The notes: generated from the sequence alone by a model not told the origin. 64,000 bases of DNA from Carnobacterium sp. CP1 (GCF_001483965.1 NZ_CP010796.1:1426001-1490000), one strand, 5' to 3'; numbered from the stretch's first letter, positions 7,523 through 16,112 are shown. A program made the numbers and translations.

Positions 7523-8434
7523 TTGAAAAAAATAACCTTAGGAACGAGTGATTTACAAGTATCAAACGTGGCTTTAGGCTGCATGTCCATGAATCGTTTG
7601 TCTACCCAAGAAGCTACTGAAGTCGTCCAAAACGCATTAGATTTAGGCGTAAACTTTTTTGACCATGCAGATATTTACGGCAAAGGCCAATCAGAAGAAG
7701 TTTTTTCTACGGCTCTAAATTTACGCTCTTCGATTCGAGACAACATCATTATCCAAAGCAAAACTGGGATTCGCGAAGGATTCTATGACCTTTCTAAAGA
7801 ACACATTCTGAAAACAGTAGACGACAGCTTAAAAAGACTAAAAACCGACTATCTTGATATTCTTTTGCTGCATCGTCCAGATGCATTAGTCGAACCCGAA
7901 GAAGTAGCAGCAGCTTTTGATCAATTAGAACAAAGCGGCAAAGTTCGCCACTTTGGCGTCAGCAATCATAATCTCATGCAAATTGATTTGTTAAAAAAAT
8001 CTGTTAAACAGGATTTGATCGTTAACCAACTGCAATTAAGCGTCATGCATACTGGAATGATCGATGCTGGTATCAACGTCAACACCAAATTTGATGGTGC
8101 CGTTGATCGTGATGGCAGTGTTTTAGATTATAGTCGCCTTAAAGATATGACGATTCAAGCTTGGTCCCCTGTCAAAGCTGATAAAGGAGTATTTGTTGAT
8201 AACGATGCGTATCCAGAAATCAACGCCACATTGAAAGAAATTGGTGAGCGGCATGGTTTAGATAATTCTGCAACGGCTATCGCTTGGATTTTGCGTCACC
8301 CTGCTAATATTCAAACGATTGTAGGAACGATGACTCCTGAACGTTTGAAACAATACGTCAAAGCCTCTGAGGTCAGATTGACTCGTGAAGAATGGTATGA
8401 AATTTACCGTGTAGCGGGAAACAATGTCCCTTAA
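7523..8434 (+). CDS. aldo/keto reductase
   Basis: This 303-residue NADPH-dependent oxidoreductase belongs to the YdhF-like AKR group. The catalytic tetrad is visible: Asp and Tyr in NFFDHADIYGKG (about residues 45-56), Lys in IIQSKTG (about 80) and His in DILLLHRPD (about 117). The NADP-binding segment near the C-terminus (IVGTMTPERL) is present. The start is TTG with AAAGGAG 9 nt upstream. The physiological substrate cannot be deduced. It ends at a strong terminator. Confidence 0.9.
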   Translation: MKKITLGTSDLQVSNVALGCMSMNRLSTQEATEVVQNALDLGVNFFDHADIYGKGQSEEVFSTALNLRSSIRDNIIIQSKTGIREGFYDLSKEHILKTVDDSLKRLKTDYLDILLLHRPDALVEPEEVAAAFDQLEQSGKVRHFGVSNHNLMQIDLLKKSVKQDLIVNQLQLSVMHTGMIDAGINVNTKFDGAVDRDGSVLDYSRLKDMTIQAWSPVKADKGVFVDNDAYPEINATLKEIGERHGLDNSATAIAWILRHPANIQTIVGTMTPERLKQYVKASEVRLTREEWYEIYRVAGNNVP

Positions 8435-8453
8435 CCGAGTATCCACCTAAAAA

Positions 8454-8499
8454 GCCCTGCGTTTCTTACTTTATTCAGTAAGAAGCGCAGAGCCTTTTT
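8454..8499. terminator. strong terminator after the aldo/keto reductase gene
   Basis: A long stem (GCCCTGCGTTTCTTACT paired with AGTAAGAAGCGCAGAGC) with a short loop is followed by CTTTTTG and preceded by A residues, so it may work in both directions. Confidence 0.85.
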
Positions 8500-8531
8500 G
8501 CTTTAGCCGAAAAGCATAGCATCTTTAACTT

Positions 8532-8687
8532 GGTTTGCCTACCTTATCGATAGAGTTTTCATGTCCTTACGGTACTCAAAAAGGGTTTGCCTACCTTATC
8601 GACAGAGATTTCACATCCTTACGGTACTCAAATGGAGTTTGCCTACCTTATCGACAGAGTTTTCATGTCCTTGCAGTACTCAAATGA
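8532..8687. repeat. three 52-bp direct tandem repeats
   Basis: Units start at 8532, 8584 and 8636 with GGTTTGCCTACCTTATCGA (third copy AGTTTG...) and end in GGTACTCAAA plus five variable bases. A decayed fourth unit starts at 8688. The 52-bp period is not a multiple of three, so the short open frames across it are not a repeat protein. At each junction GGTActCAAA pairs with TTTGccTACC around the 5-nt variable loop, and at the third junction the terminal G-C pair is replaced by A-T. Confidence 0.85.
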
Positions 8688-8880
8688 GATTTACATACTA
8701 CATATGCTTTACTCAGATCTCACTTATACGGTTTGCACGATGTCTGTGCTATCGAGGGAAAATCAATGACTAAAATTGTTGAAGTGAAAAAATACGTTAG
8801 CAAGTTTTCACTCACCAACGTCAAATATTGTACCACAATTAAAATAGCACCCCCTCTTATTCGAAGGATGCTGGTTTAAT

Positions 8881-10074
8881 TTAAGAGTAAATAGAATCTT
8901 CAGTTTGTTTATTGATGTATTGACGCATATTATTCGTCATGCCGGCTAAATAAATTTCTGCTGGGTCATTAGTATTATCCAATTCAACCGTTGTTCCATC
9001 TATCGGCAGTGTTTGTTGGAAAATAGCTTCGTATTCCGCAACACTTACTTCTGCTCTTGATGAAAGCAAGTCCATATGTTGTACCACGTTTAAATGCGAA
9101 CGGAATCCAGGTTGTAAAATACCAGTAAAGAATTCACCCACTGCGCCGGAACCATAGCTGAATAAACCGATTCTCTCTCCATCGGCTAAGTCCTCTTGCT
9201 GCTCAAGCAAAGATAGCAAGCTGAGGTACAATGAGCCGGTATAGATATTTCCTACTACTCGGTTGTAACCCGTGCTTACTTGATAATTGGCCAGCAGCCG
9301 TTCTTGGTCTGCAGCTGAACCTTCCTCTAACAAAACAGGTTTCAAGGCTTTTAGTCCCATTTTCGTATAAGGCAAATGGAAACAAATCGCTTCAAAATCT
9401 TTTAAGGCTAGATTGGTTTTAGCTTTATACTGGGCCCAAGCTGTTGCAAAAAATTGGATGTACTGTTCGTTTGAAAATTTGCCGTCAACAAAAGCTGCTT
9501 CTGAATAGATAGGCCGCCAAAAGTCCATGATATCAGCAGTCACATACGCACTTTGTTCTTCAAATGCTAATATACTAGGTTCAGCGCTAATCACTAAAGC
9601 AACCGCTCCAGCTCCTTGTGTAGCTTCTCCTGAAGTATTTAAACCGTATCTTGAAATGTCTGATCCCAAAACCAATACTTTGCTTTCTGGATTTAACGCT
9701 ATATGTCCTTTTGCCATTTGAATCCCAGCAGTTGCTCCATAACAAGCTTGTTTGATTTCAAACGCACGAGCTTCGGAACGTAACCCTAATAAATGATGCA
9801 CATAAATGGCTGCAGCTTTTGAATGATCAATACCAGACTCTGTACCAAAAATAACCAAATCAATTTTCTCTTTATCTTTTTCATCTAATATATTTAAAGC
9901 TGCGTTTGCTGCCAATGTAACCGCGTCTTGTGTGAGTGGAGCTAGAGCCATTTTTTCTTGGCCAATGCCAATAGTGAACTTTTCAGGCTCTATTTCTCTA
10001 GCAACCGCTAGTTTTTTCATATCAACATATAAATGAGGGGTATAAAACCCGATTTTATCAATCCCTATTTTCAA
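8881..10074 (-). CDS. mvaS: hydroxymethylglutaryl-CoA synthase
   Basis: The 397-residue enzyme condenses acetyl-CoA with acetoacetyl-CoA, the second step of the mevalonate route to isoprenoids. Catalytic residues match the Gram-positive enzyme in number: E79 in FGTESG, C111 in EIKQACYGATAG, H233 in FHLPYTKMG. The start is TTG with GGAGGAG upstream. It diverges from an acetyl-CoA acetyltransferase gene that supplies its substrate. The HMG-CoA reductase gene is not in the window. Confidence 0.97.
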   Translation of the reverse strand: MKIGIDKIGFYTPHLYVDMKKLAVAREIEPEKFTIGIGQEKMALAPLTQDAVTLAANAALNILDEKDKEKIDLVIFGTESGIDHSKAAAIYVHHLLGLRSEARAFEIKQACYGATAGIQMAKGHIALNPESKVLVLGSDISRYGLNTSGEATQGAGAVALVISAEPSILAFEEQSAYVTADIMDFWRPIYSEAAFVDGKFSNEQYIQFFATAWAQYKAKTNLALKDFEAICFHLPYTKMGLKALKPVLLEEGSAADQERLLANYQVSTGYNRVVGNIYTGSLYLSLLSLLEQQEDLADGERIGLFSYGSGAVGEFFTGILQPGFRSHLNVVQHMDLLSSRAEVSVAEYEAIFQQTLPIDGTTVELDNTNDPAEIYLAGMTNNMRQYINKQTEDSIYS

Positions 10075-10429
10075 AAAAATTCTCCTCCACTACTTTGTTA
10101 TTCATGTCTGTTAGTTGATGAGGTACAAAAATAAGCGTTTTGCGCTAACTTTATAACAACCAGTTTTCTTTCTCTTATGATGCTATTAAAAGAATAGTTC
10201 AAATAGCACAAAAAAACAACTGGTTGAAAACAATCTAAAGATAACTTTAACAATCTACCAGAGGATGTCTGTCTTTTTCATTCTAAAAAATTTAACAAAT
10301 CTTAAAGTGTTAAACAGACGCAAGTATCGTACAATAGACAGAAAGAAGCACTCACTCATTTCGTCTTTTGGGATGGCGAGTACCTTCATAAAAACGAAAG
10401 CATATTGCAACATTAAGGAGAAGAAGAAA
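10075..10429. other. 355-bp divergent regulatory region between mvaS and the thiolase gene
   Basis: No gene is seen. A dyad with 9-bp arms, CAACCAGTT (10157-10165) and AACTGGTTG (10218-10226), lies in the middle. A TACAAT -10 candidate for the thiolase gene is at 10330-10335, leaving a leader of about 90 nt. Confidence 0.5.
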
Positions 10430-11611
10430 ATGGAAGAAGTTGTCATTGTTAGTGCCGCAAGAACACCAATTGGAAAATTTGGCGGAAGCTTAAAAAACAC
10501 AACCGCTGTTGAATTAGGTATTCTCGTCGCGAAACAAGCCATTGATCGGGCAGCTATTTCACCAGAAGTAGTAAATCAGGTTATTTTTGGAAATGTCTTA
10601 CAAGCTGGACTAGGACAAAACCCAGCACGTCAAATAGCTGTCCATGCCGATGTTCCTTATGCATCCCCAGCGATGACCATTAATGAAGTTTGCGGTTCAG
10701 GGTTAAAATCCGTCATTCTTGCCAGTCAAGCCATTCAATTAGGAGACGCTGATGTGATCGTAGCAGGCGGAACAGAAAACATGTCACAAGCTCCTTATCT
10801 TTTAAATCATCATCGGTGGGGAAAAAAAGCTGGCGATGACCGGATGATCGACAGCGCTATGCATGATGGTTTATCGGATGCGTTCAATCATCTGCCTATG
10901 GGTCTGACCGCTGAAAAAGTAGCGGAACAATACGGCATTTCAAGAGCCGAACAAGATGCATTCGCGTTACGCTCGCAAATGAAAGCTGCAGCTGCACAGG
11001 AGAATGGGCGATTCACGGAAGAAATCGTCCCAGTTGCGGTTAAAGATTCAAAAGGCAAACCGCTTTTATTCAGTGAAGACGAATTTGTTCGAAAGAATAC
11101 TAGTTTAGAAAGTTTAACTGCTCTTAACCCTGCTTTTGCCGAAAACGGAACCGTTACTGCCGGAAATTCTTCGGGTATAAACGATGGAGCAGCAGCACTT
11201 GTCTTGATGAAAAAATCCCGTGCTGAACAATTAGGTGTGCCTTATTTAGCCACCATACGCGGATATGCTGAAATCGGCATTGACCCTTCGATCATGGGAT
11301 ATGCTCCCTATCAGGCCATTGAAACGGTTTTAAAAAAAACAAACTTGTCTTTGGATGATATTGACTTAATTGAATTAAATGAAGCTTTTGCTGCTCAAAG
11401 TGTAGCCGTATCTAGAGATTTAAAGCTTCATAGCGACAAAGTCAACGTGAATGGCGGAGCGATCGCTTTAGGCCATCCGATAGGCGCTTCCGGAGCCAGA
11501 ATTTTAGTCAGTTTGCTCCACGAAATGCAAAAAAAACAAGCTCATTTAGGATTAGCTTCATTATGTGTAGGCGGCGGAATCGGAATTTCTATGGTACTTG
11601 AGAAGAGCTAA
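10430..11611 (+). CDS. acetyl-CoA C-acetyltransferase (thiolase)
   Basis: The start was set at [15 protein letters not shown] because AAGGAG lies 9 nt upstream; upstream in-frame codons look non-coding. The 393-residue enzyme has the nucleophile C88 in NEVCGSG, His in [14 protein letters not shown] and the second Cys in SLCVGGGIG. It makes acetoacetyl-CoA for MvaS and may also serve in fatty-acid metabolism. In enterococci this activity is fused to HMG-CoA reductase (MvaE); here the protein ends after the thiolase domain. Confidence 0.95.
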   Translation: MEEVVIVSAARTPIGKFGGSLKNTTAVELGILVAKQAIDRAAISPEVVNQVIFGNVLQAGLGQNPARQIAVHADVPYASPAMTINEVCGSGLKSVILASQAIQLGDADVIVAGGTENMSQAPYLLNHHRWGKKAGDDRMIDSAMHDGLSDAFNHLPMGLTAEKVAEQYGISRAEQDAFALRSQMKAAAAQENGRFTEEIVPVAVKDSKGKPLLFSEDEFVRKNTSLESLTALNPAFAENGTVTAGNSSGINDGAAALVLMKKSRAEQLGVPYLATIRGYAEIGIDPSIMGYAPYQAIETVLKKTNLSLDDIDLIELNEAFAAQSVAVSRDLKLHSDKVNVNGGAIALGHPIGASGARILVSLLHEMQKKQAHLGLASLCVGGGIGISMVLEKS

Positions 11612-11667
11612 AAACGTTGTTACGCAGCTGTTTCCAGATTTGAAACCGTTATAATAGCTAGTTTGTG

Positions 11668-11683
11668 CTTTATTTGGTATAAT
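11668..11683 (+). promoter_or_regulatory. extended -10 promoter of the bL25 gene
   Basis: CTTTATTTGGTATAAT contains TG-G-TATAAT. It differs by one base from the element before the GSP17M gene (4756-4771). Transcription from here would leave a leader of about 95 nt. Confidence 0.55.
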
Positions 11684-11698
11684 GAATAGCGAACACGA

Positions 11699-11770
11699 GT
11701 TTAAGCCTAACCATTCCATCGGTTCTTTTTTTAGAACGGGTGAAGACTTTTAATAAATTGGGCTAAACGG
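11699..11770 (+). promoter_or_regulatory. structured mRNA leader of the bL25 gene
   Basis: An outer stem pairs GTTTA-a-GCCTAA (11699-11710) with TTGGGCTAAAC (11758-11768), 11 bp with one bulge. Inside it CATCGGTTCT (11717-11726) pairs with AGAACGGGTG (11733-11742) around six T. The outer stem ends one base before the GGAAGGAG ribosome site. No T run follows, so it is not an ordinary terminator. Translational control is an inference. Confidence 0.5.
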
Positions 11771-11784
11771 AAGGAGAATAAAGG

Positions 11785-12390
11785 ATGAAAATAAATGCAG
11801 AATTGAGAACTGAAGTTGGGACTTCTTCAGCTAATCGTTACAGACGGGAAAATAAAATCCCGGCAGTTGTTTATAATAAAGGATCCGAAACTACTCCTGT
11901 CTTGTTAGACAGCAAAGATTTTGACAAGGTTTTAAAAGAATTAGGTAAAAACGGGATTTTTGATATCGTAACTGCAGAGGGAGAATCAAAACAAGTTATC
12001 ATTAAAGATTTCCAAAGCGCTGCTTTAAAATATCAAATTTTGGATGTAGAGCTTCAGGCTATTACAAAAGACCAAAAACTGACAGTGACAGTTCCGATCA
12101 TTTTATCAGGTGCTGAAGGCGTCAAAGAAGGTTTAGTTTCACAAACCTTAAATGAACTAGAAATTGAAACAACACCGGCTAATATTCCAACTGAATTTAC
12201 CGCTGATGTTAGTGCTTTAACCATTGGAGACTCTTTAACAGTAGCAGACTTGTCTGTTGATAAAGAAATTACTGTCTTTAATGAACAAGACGAAACAGTG
12301 GCTATTGTAGCACCGCCAACTGTAATGGAAGAGCCTGCTGAACCAGCTGAGGCAAGCGACCCTGAAGTTATTGGAGAAAAAGAAGCTTAA
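11785..12390 (+). CDS. rplY: 50S ribosomal protein bL25, Ctc form
   Basis: This 201-residue long-form bL25 binds 5S rRNA through its N-terminal domain (about 1-92, beginning MKINAELRTEVGTSSANRYR) and has the C-terminal TL5/CTC beta domain (about 95-180) and an acidic Glu/Ala tail. The Bacillus homologue Ctc is a general stress protein. GAAGGAG lies 8 nt upstream of the ATG. It is monocistronic, with a structured leader before it and a strong terminator behind. Confidence 0.95.
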   Translation: MKINAELRTEVGTSSANRYRRENKIPAVVYNKGSETTPVLLDSKDFDKVLKELGKNGIFDIVTAEGESKQVIIKDFQSAALKYQILDVELQAITKDQKLTVTVPIILSGAEGVKEGLVSQTLNELEIETTPANIPTEFTADVSALTIGDSLTVADLSVDKEITVFNEQDETVAIVAPPTVMEEPAEPAEASDPEVIGEKEA

Positions 12391-12424
12391 TTTTTCCCTT
12401 TATTACCATTATACAAATAAAAAA

Positions 12425-12475
12425 AGACTGCTGTCGCCAAGAAGAACGTATCCTTGGCGACAGCGGTCTTTTTCT
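12425..12475. terminator. bidirectional terminator between rplY and the AI-2E-like gene
   Basis: A 17-bp stem (arms AGACTGCTGTCGCCAAG and CTTGGCGACAGCGGTCT) carries T runs in both directions. Confidence 0.9.
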
Positions 12476-12483
12476 TTTTCCAA

Positions 12484-12960
12484 TTAAAGCCGCCGAATGA
12501 ACTTCACTTCAAAGATCGCTTTAATGATCACAGCTACCAGAGCTCCTGCCAGTGCGCCTAGTGGGCCAAAAAGCAAGACACAAATCACAGTGGAGATTAA
12601 AGTGTAGAGCGGTCGTACGCCAATTTCTTTACCGGTCACAAACGGTTCTGCTATTTGTCGAATAATGCTCGCAACAATATATACCAACCCAAGTTGCCAA
12701 GCGATGGTCGTATCTCCCATAATAAAGCGAATGACCGCCCATGGCACCATGATCATCCCGCTGCCCAATACTGGGATGATATCGACGATTGCTATCCCGA
12801 ACGCTTTGATTCCCCAGTGCTCAATGCCAATCAGCAAAAAACCACTGCACAAAACAACAAACGTCAGTACCGATAATTTACATTCAGCTTTCAAATACCC
12901 TTTCAACCCTTTGCCTGTAGCCTTAAGCACTTCTTTTAAATAGTCGATCACATTATTCAT
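12484..12960 (-). CDS. short AI-2E/PerM-family membrane protein
   Basis: The start is at MNNVIDYLKEV, with AAGGGG 6 nt upstream, giving 158 residues. Three or four hydrophobic helices carry the C-terminal hallmarks of the AI-2E transporter/PerM family (DIIPVLGSGMIMVPW, IAEPFVTGKEIGVRPL, LFGPLGALAG). Family members are usually about 350 residues, so this is a half-size protein lacking the N-terminal helices. Nothing upstream looks like the missing half, and it has its own ribosome site. Function is unknown. Confidence 0.7.
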   Translation of the reverse strand: MNNVIDYLKEVLKATGKGLKGYLKAECKLSVLTFVVLCSGFLLIGIEHWGIKAFGIAIVDIIPVLGSGMIMVPWAVIRFIMGDTTIAWQLGLVYIVASIIRQIAEPFVTGKEIGVRPLYTLISTVICVLLFGPLGALAGALVAVIIKAIFEVKFIRRL

Positions 12961-13011
12961 AGGCAACCCCTTCTTTAAAAACATTTAATCTGGAAGCCAA
13001 TTGATTAGAAT

Positions 13012-13419
13012 TTAAACTGCCAAGATCTTCACAATAAACGTGCGTGTCCTAGGCCCGTCAAATTCCGCAAAATAAACGCTTTGCCAAGTGCCTAATATGA
13101 GTTGTCCATCTGCGATGATCAACGTTTCGCTCGCCCCCACTACGGATGATTTCATATGCCCGTCTGAATTTCCTTCGGCATGAACGTACGCAGGTTTATT
13201 CGGAAAAGTATCATCCAATCCTACTTTCAAATCTTTTTTTACATCTGGATCTGCATTCTCATTAATGGTAATGGCTGCAGTCGTATGAGGACAATAAACA
13301 ACCATCACGCCCTCTTCCACACCGCTTTTGTCCAAAGCTTCTTGCAAGTACTGATCAAGTGTTGTGAACGATTGTTTCTCATGAGTAGAAATCGTAAATG
13401 TATGCATTGTCTTTCCCAT
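13012..13419 (-). CDS. YjbQ/UPF0047 family protein
   Basis: The start at MGKTMHTFTIST has AAGGAG 9 nt upstream and gives the usual family length of 135 residues. Family signatures GVMVVYCPHTTAAITINENAD and the histidine-containing HAEGNSDGHMKSS segment are present. Members show weak thiamine-phosphate synthase activity; the true role is unclear. It diverges from the yaiI-like gene. Confidence 0.85.
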   Translation of the reverse strand: MGKTMHTFTISTHEKQSFTTLDQYLQEALDKSGVEEGVMVVYCPHTTAAITINENADPDVKKDLKVGLDDTFPNKPAYVHAEGNSDGHMKSSVVGASETLIIADGQLILGTWQSVYFAEFDGPRTRTFIVKILAV

Positions 13420-13615
13420 TTGTTCCATCTCCTTTTCTTGTATAGCTCCATCATACAATAGTGTTTCCAGAGACCAAACTAATATGCCGAATTTATCCAG
13501 TAAACAAAAAAATACCAAAGACTATTTTCTCAAGAAACTTCTTGTGTTTTCTTGTAGAATAGAATGAGCGGTAATTGATCAAACGAAGTAAGAAACAATG
13601 AAAGCAGGGGAAGAT

Positions 13616-14071
13616 ATGAAAGTTTATGTGGACGCAGATGCTTGTCCGGTAAAAGACATTATTATTTCAGAAGCTACAGCTGATCAAATTCCTGTGGTTC
13701 TGGTAACCAGTATTTCTCATTTTTCAACTGTCCAGCAACCGGCTGGAGTTGAAACGGTTTACGTGGACACCGGAGCTGAAGCAGCTGACTACCGCATCAT
13801 GCGGCTTGTAAAAAAAGGTGATCTGCTCATCACTCAAGATTATGGTTTGGCTTCATTAGCCCTAGGGAAAGGCTGTATCATCCTTCATCATATGGGGTTC
13901 AGATACACCAACGAGACGATCGACCAACTCTTACAATCTCGTTATTTAAGTGCGATGGTCAGAAAAAGCGGCAAACGGACAAAAGGTCCTAAACCGTTCA
14001 CAAACGATGATCGCAAAAAATTTCAAGAACTTTTTAAAAATACAATTGCCGAAACAAAAAGAAGCCTTTAA
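13616..14071 (+). CDS. YaiI/YqxD family (DUF188) protein
   Basis: The start is at [13 protein letters not shown], with AGGGGA 5-6 nt upstream, rather than an ATG 18 nt earlier that lacks a site. The 151-residue protein has the family N-terminus (VDADACPV) and a central [15 protein letters not shown] segment. The fold is PIN/NYN-like with conserved acidic residues, suggesting nuclease activity, but the function is not established. Confidence 0.85.
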   Translation: MKVYVDADACPVKDIIISEATADQIPVVLVTSISHFSTVQQPAGVETVYVDTGAEAADYRIMRLVKKGDLLITQDYGLASLALGKGCIILHHMGFRYTNETIDQLLQSRYLSAMVRKSGKRTKGPKPFTNDDRKKFQELFKNTIAETKRSL

Positions 14072-14117
14072 CTTAAAAAGGCTTCTTTTTGGAGTCATTT
14101 TATCTTTACAAAAGGTA

Positions 14118-14918
14118 CTACAAATCAATTTCCACAGCAGTCGGCACTCGCTTTTCAAACGTGTAAATGGAGTTGAATCCAGCTTCTTTCGCCATCCTCA
14201 ATGCTATTTCTATTCCATACCCAACCGTTTCCGCTCGATGAGAATCCGAGCCGACAGTCAAAATTTTGCCTCCTAACGAACGATACAGTTTCAATACTTC
14301 CATTGAAGGAAGGGTTTCTTTGATTTTACTATTCGCTAACCCAGAAGTGTTGACTTCGATTCCAATTCCTCTTTCAATGGCTTTAAGCAAAATCTTTTCC
14401 AATATCATTTGGTAGTCAGAGAAATCATACGCTCCTGCAGTTTCTGTCGCATAGCGTTTGATCAAATCCAAATGCGCTAAGACGTCAATATCTGAGTGCG
14501 TTACCAACTGATACACTTCATCAAAATAACCTTGATAAATTTCTTGTGGGGATTTACTCAACATATACCGGCTCAATTTTTCTTCTTTCACATTGTGAAC
14601 GGAACCCATCACAAAATCTAACGGCAAGTTGGCCAAAGCTTTTTTGTATTCGTCCTGCATCAAATGAGGTTCGCACAATTCGATTCCTGCTTTGATGACC
14701 AATTTGTCAGCATACCTTTGTCTGTTTTCTTTCAGTTGCGAAAAATAACGTTCAAAATCCATGTGCCCATAAGTGGGTGCCAGGGAATTGACAGAAAAAT
14801 GTTCTGTAAAACAAATCTCATCTATTCCTTTTATTATTGCTTGTTCGCAGACAGCCGACATTTGAGCTATTGAATCAAATGAATTGTCTGTATGGTGATG
14901 GTAATCAGTGAAATACAT
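14118..14918 (-). CDS. PHP-domain histidinol-phosphatase family protein (HisJ-like)
   Basis: The start at MYFTDYHHHTDNSFDS has AGAAGGAG 8 nt upstream, giving 266 residues. The PHP metal motif HHHTDNS is at residues 7-13, followed by EICFTEHF, GIELCEPH and VLAHLDL with further His and Asp ligands, and GSDSH near the end. The family hydrolyses histidinol phosphate or similar phosphoesters. No his genes are adjacent, so a different phosphoester is possible. The gene converges on the yaiI-like gene. Confidence 0.85.
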   Translation of the reverse strand: MYFTDYHHHTDNSFDSIAQMSAVCEQAIIKGIDEICFTEHFSVNSLAPTYGHMDFERYFSQLKENRQRYADKLVIKAGIELCEPHLMQDEYKKALANLPLDFVMGSVHNVKEEKLSRYMLSKSPQEIYQGYFDEVYQLVTHSDIDVLAHLDLIKRYATETAGAYDFSDYQMILEKILLKAIERGIGIEVNTSGLANSKIKETLPSMEVLKLYRSLGGKILTVGSDSHRAETVGYGIEIALRMAKEAGFNSIYTFEKRVPTAVEIDL

Positions 14919-15080
14919 CGTAAACACTCCTTCTATCTTCTCTTTCATCATACTAAAAAGGTCCTCACGTGGCAATCAGTACTCCCGAAATCGAAGATCT
15001 TATGAAAGAGTCAACTTTGCATGAGTGTTTACATAGTAATCAAAAAAAATGTGTTGAAACCATTTTACCAGAACAACCTA

Positions 15081-15112
15081 AAAGGCCGCGGGAGTGCTTC
15101 CCCTCGACCTTC
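15081..15112 (-). terminator. terminator of the second GSP17M-DUF2382 gene
   Basis: On the minus strand AAGGTCGAGGGG pairs with CTCCCGCGGCCTT around a short loop, with one mismatch and G-U pairs, followed by TTTT. Confidence 0.65.
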
Positions 15113-15120
15113 TTTTTAAA

Positions 15121-15948
15121 TTATAGGTTCTTTTTGCTTTCGTCTTCGTCGTTTACTTCAACATCTCCAGACGTGTGGATGTCCAGATCTTCTTTCCGAA
15201 CCTGTTCAGAAACCTGTTTTACTTCCTCTGTTGTATCTTTTCCGATCGTTACTTCTTCTGTCACCACTGGTCGTTTTGTTACTTCAATTTGTTCTTCTTT
15301 GACAGGAATAGTTATTTCTTCGTCTTTCATGTCCAATGACCCAGTAACAGTTTCCCCATCTGTTACTGGGTGTCTTTCGACAGTGATTTCTTCATGTTTG
15401 ACTGGAACTTCTATTGTTTTCATCTCTTCGGTCACAGTTTTATCAACGGTTACTTCACCAGTCTGAACTTCTTTCGTATCAACATCTAAGCGCTCTGCTT
15501 TCAAATCGATCTTTTCTTTTCCTTGGTCTAAATCATCGGAAACCGGCGGAACTGATGCAGCATTAGGCGTAGCTCCTTCAAAATCAACGGCACCTTTTTC
15601 GTCATCAAAGTCATCAACTAAAACGATGATCTTGCCATTTTCGATATCTTCTTTGTACGTGCCTAAAACCTCTTCATCTGCCTGATAACCCATATCTGTT
15701 GTGTCCACTTCATCTTCATCCGGCGTAAAAGCATCTTTAACTTTTTCCATAAAGGACTCGTCTTCTTTGTCTTTCTTAGCATGCTCTGTATTGATTCCTA
15801 CTCCTAATGAATCAGGAATGGAACGAGCCGTTTCATGGTTGGTCACGAGTGTGATCAGTTTTTTTGCATAGCCCTCAGCAACGACTTTATCAATCGCTCT
15901 CTCAGCTTCATCTAAAGTTGAATAACTTCCTTGTACAAATTTCCCCAT
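15121..15948 (-). CDS. GSP17M-DUF2382 (YsnF/AvaK) stress protein, short-linker paralogue
   Basis: The 275-residue protein has an N-terminal GSP17M domain (about 1-115, starting MGKFVQGSYSTLDEAERAID) and a C-terminal DUF2382 domain (about 145-265) with the same repeated segments as the 327-residue paralogue at 2985. It lacks most of that protein's linker. AGGAGG precedes the ATG and a promoter lies at 15988-16016. A stress role is inferred from family. Confidence 0.85.
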   Translation of the reverse strand: MGKFVQGSYSTLDEAERAIDKVVAEGYAKKLITLVTNHETARSIPDSLGVGINTEHAKKDKEDESFMEKVKDAFTPDEDEVDTTDMGYQADEEVLGTYKEDIENGKIIVLVDDFDDEKGAVDFEGATPNAASVPPVSDDLDQGKEKIDLKAERLDVDTKEVQTGEVTVDKTVTEEMKTIEVPVKHEEITVERHPVTDGETVTGSLDMKDEEITIPVKEEQIEVTKRPVVTEEVTIGKDTTEEVKQVSEQVRKEDLDIHTSGDVEVNDEDESKKNL

Positions 15949-15987
15949 CTTATATTCCTCCTAATGAGTCATTTAAACCACAAGTTA

Positions 15988-16016
15988 AGTATACAAGTGA
16001 TGTTCGAATTCGACAA
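15988..16016 (-). promoter_or_regulatory. promoter of the short-linker GSP17M-DUF2382 gene
   Basis: Minus-strand TTGTCG (16011-16016) and TATACT (15988-15993), spacing 17 bp. Confidence 0.55.
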
Positions 16017-16048
16017 AGAAAACGATTTCTATACTAAAAAAACAAAAT

Positions 16049-16080
16049 AAAAAAGCATTCCCCTGAGGAAATACTTTTTT
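16049..16080 (-). terminator. terminator after the FMN-reductase remnant
   Basis: AAAAAAG/CTTTTTT closes a stem over ATT-CC/GG-GAAT with a small loop; a T run is present on both strands. Confidence 0.6.
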
Positions 16081-16112
16081 CAAAAGCAAACCACTAAGGT
16101 TTAGCTCAATTT

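Larger units (their letters stand above)
8435..8880. other. 446-bp intergenic region with tandem repeats
   Basis: No gene is supported. The region holds the terminator above, three 52-bp tandem repeats plus a decayed fourth, and about 140 bp up to the mvaS stop in which nothing else was recognised. Confidence 0.7.

Noticed and set aside
8561-8773. Short plus-strand open frames with repeated LPYRQ/LPTLSTE-like segments
   Set aside because: They run through the 52-bp tandem repeat, whose period breaks the reading frame between units; there is no ribosome site and no family similarity.
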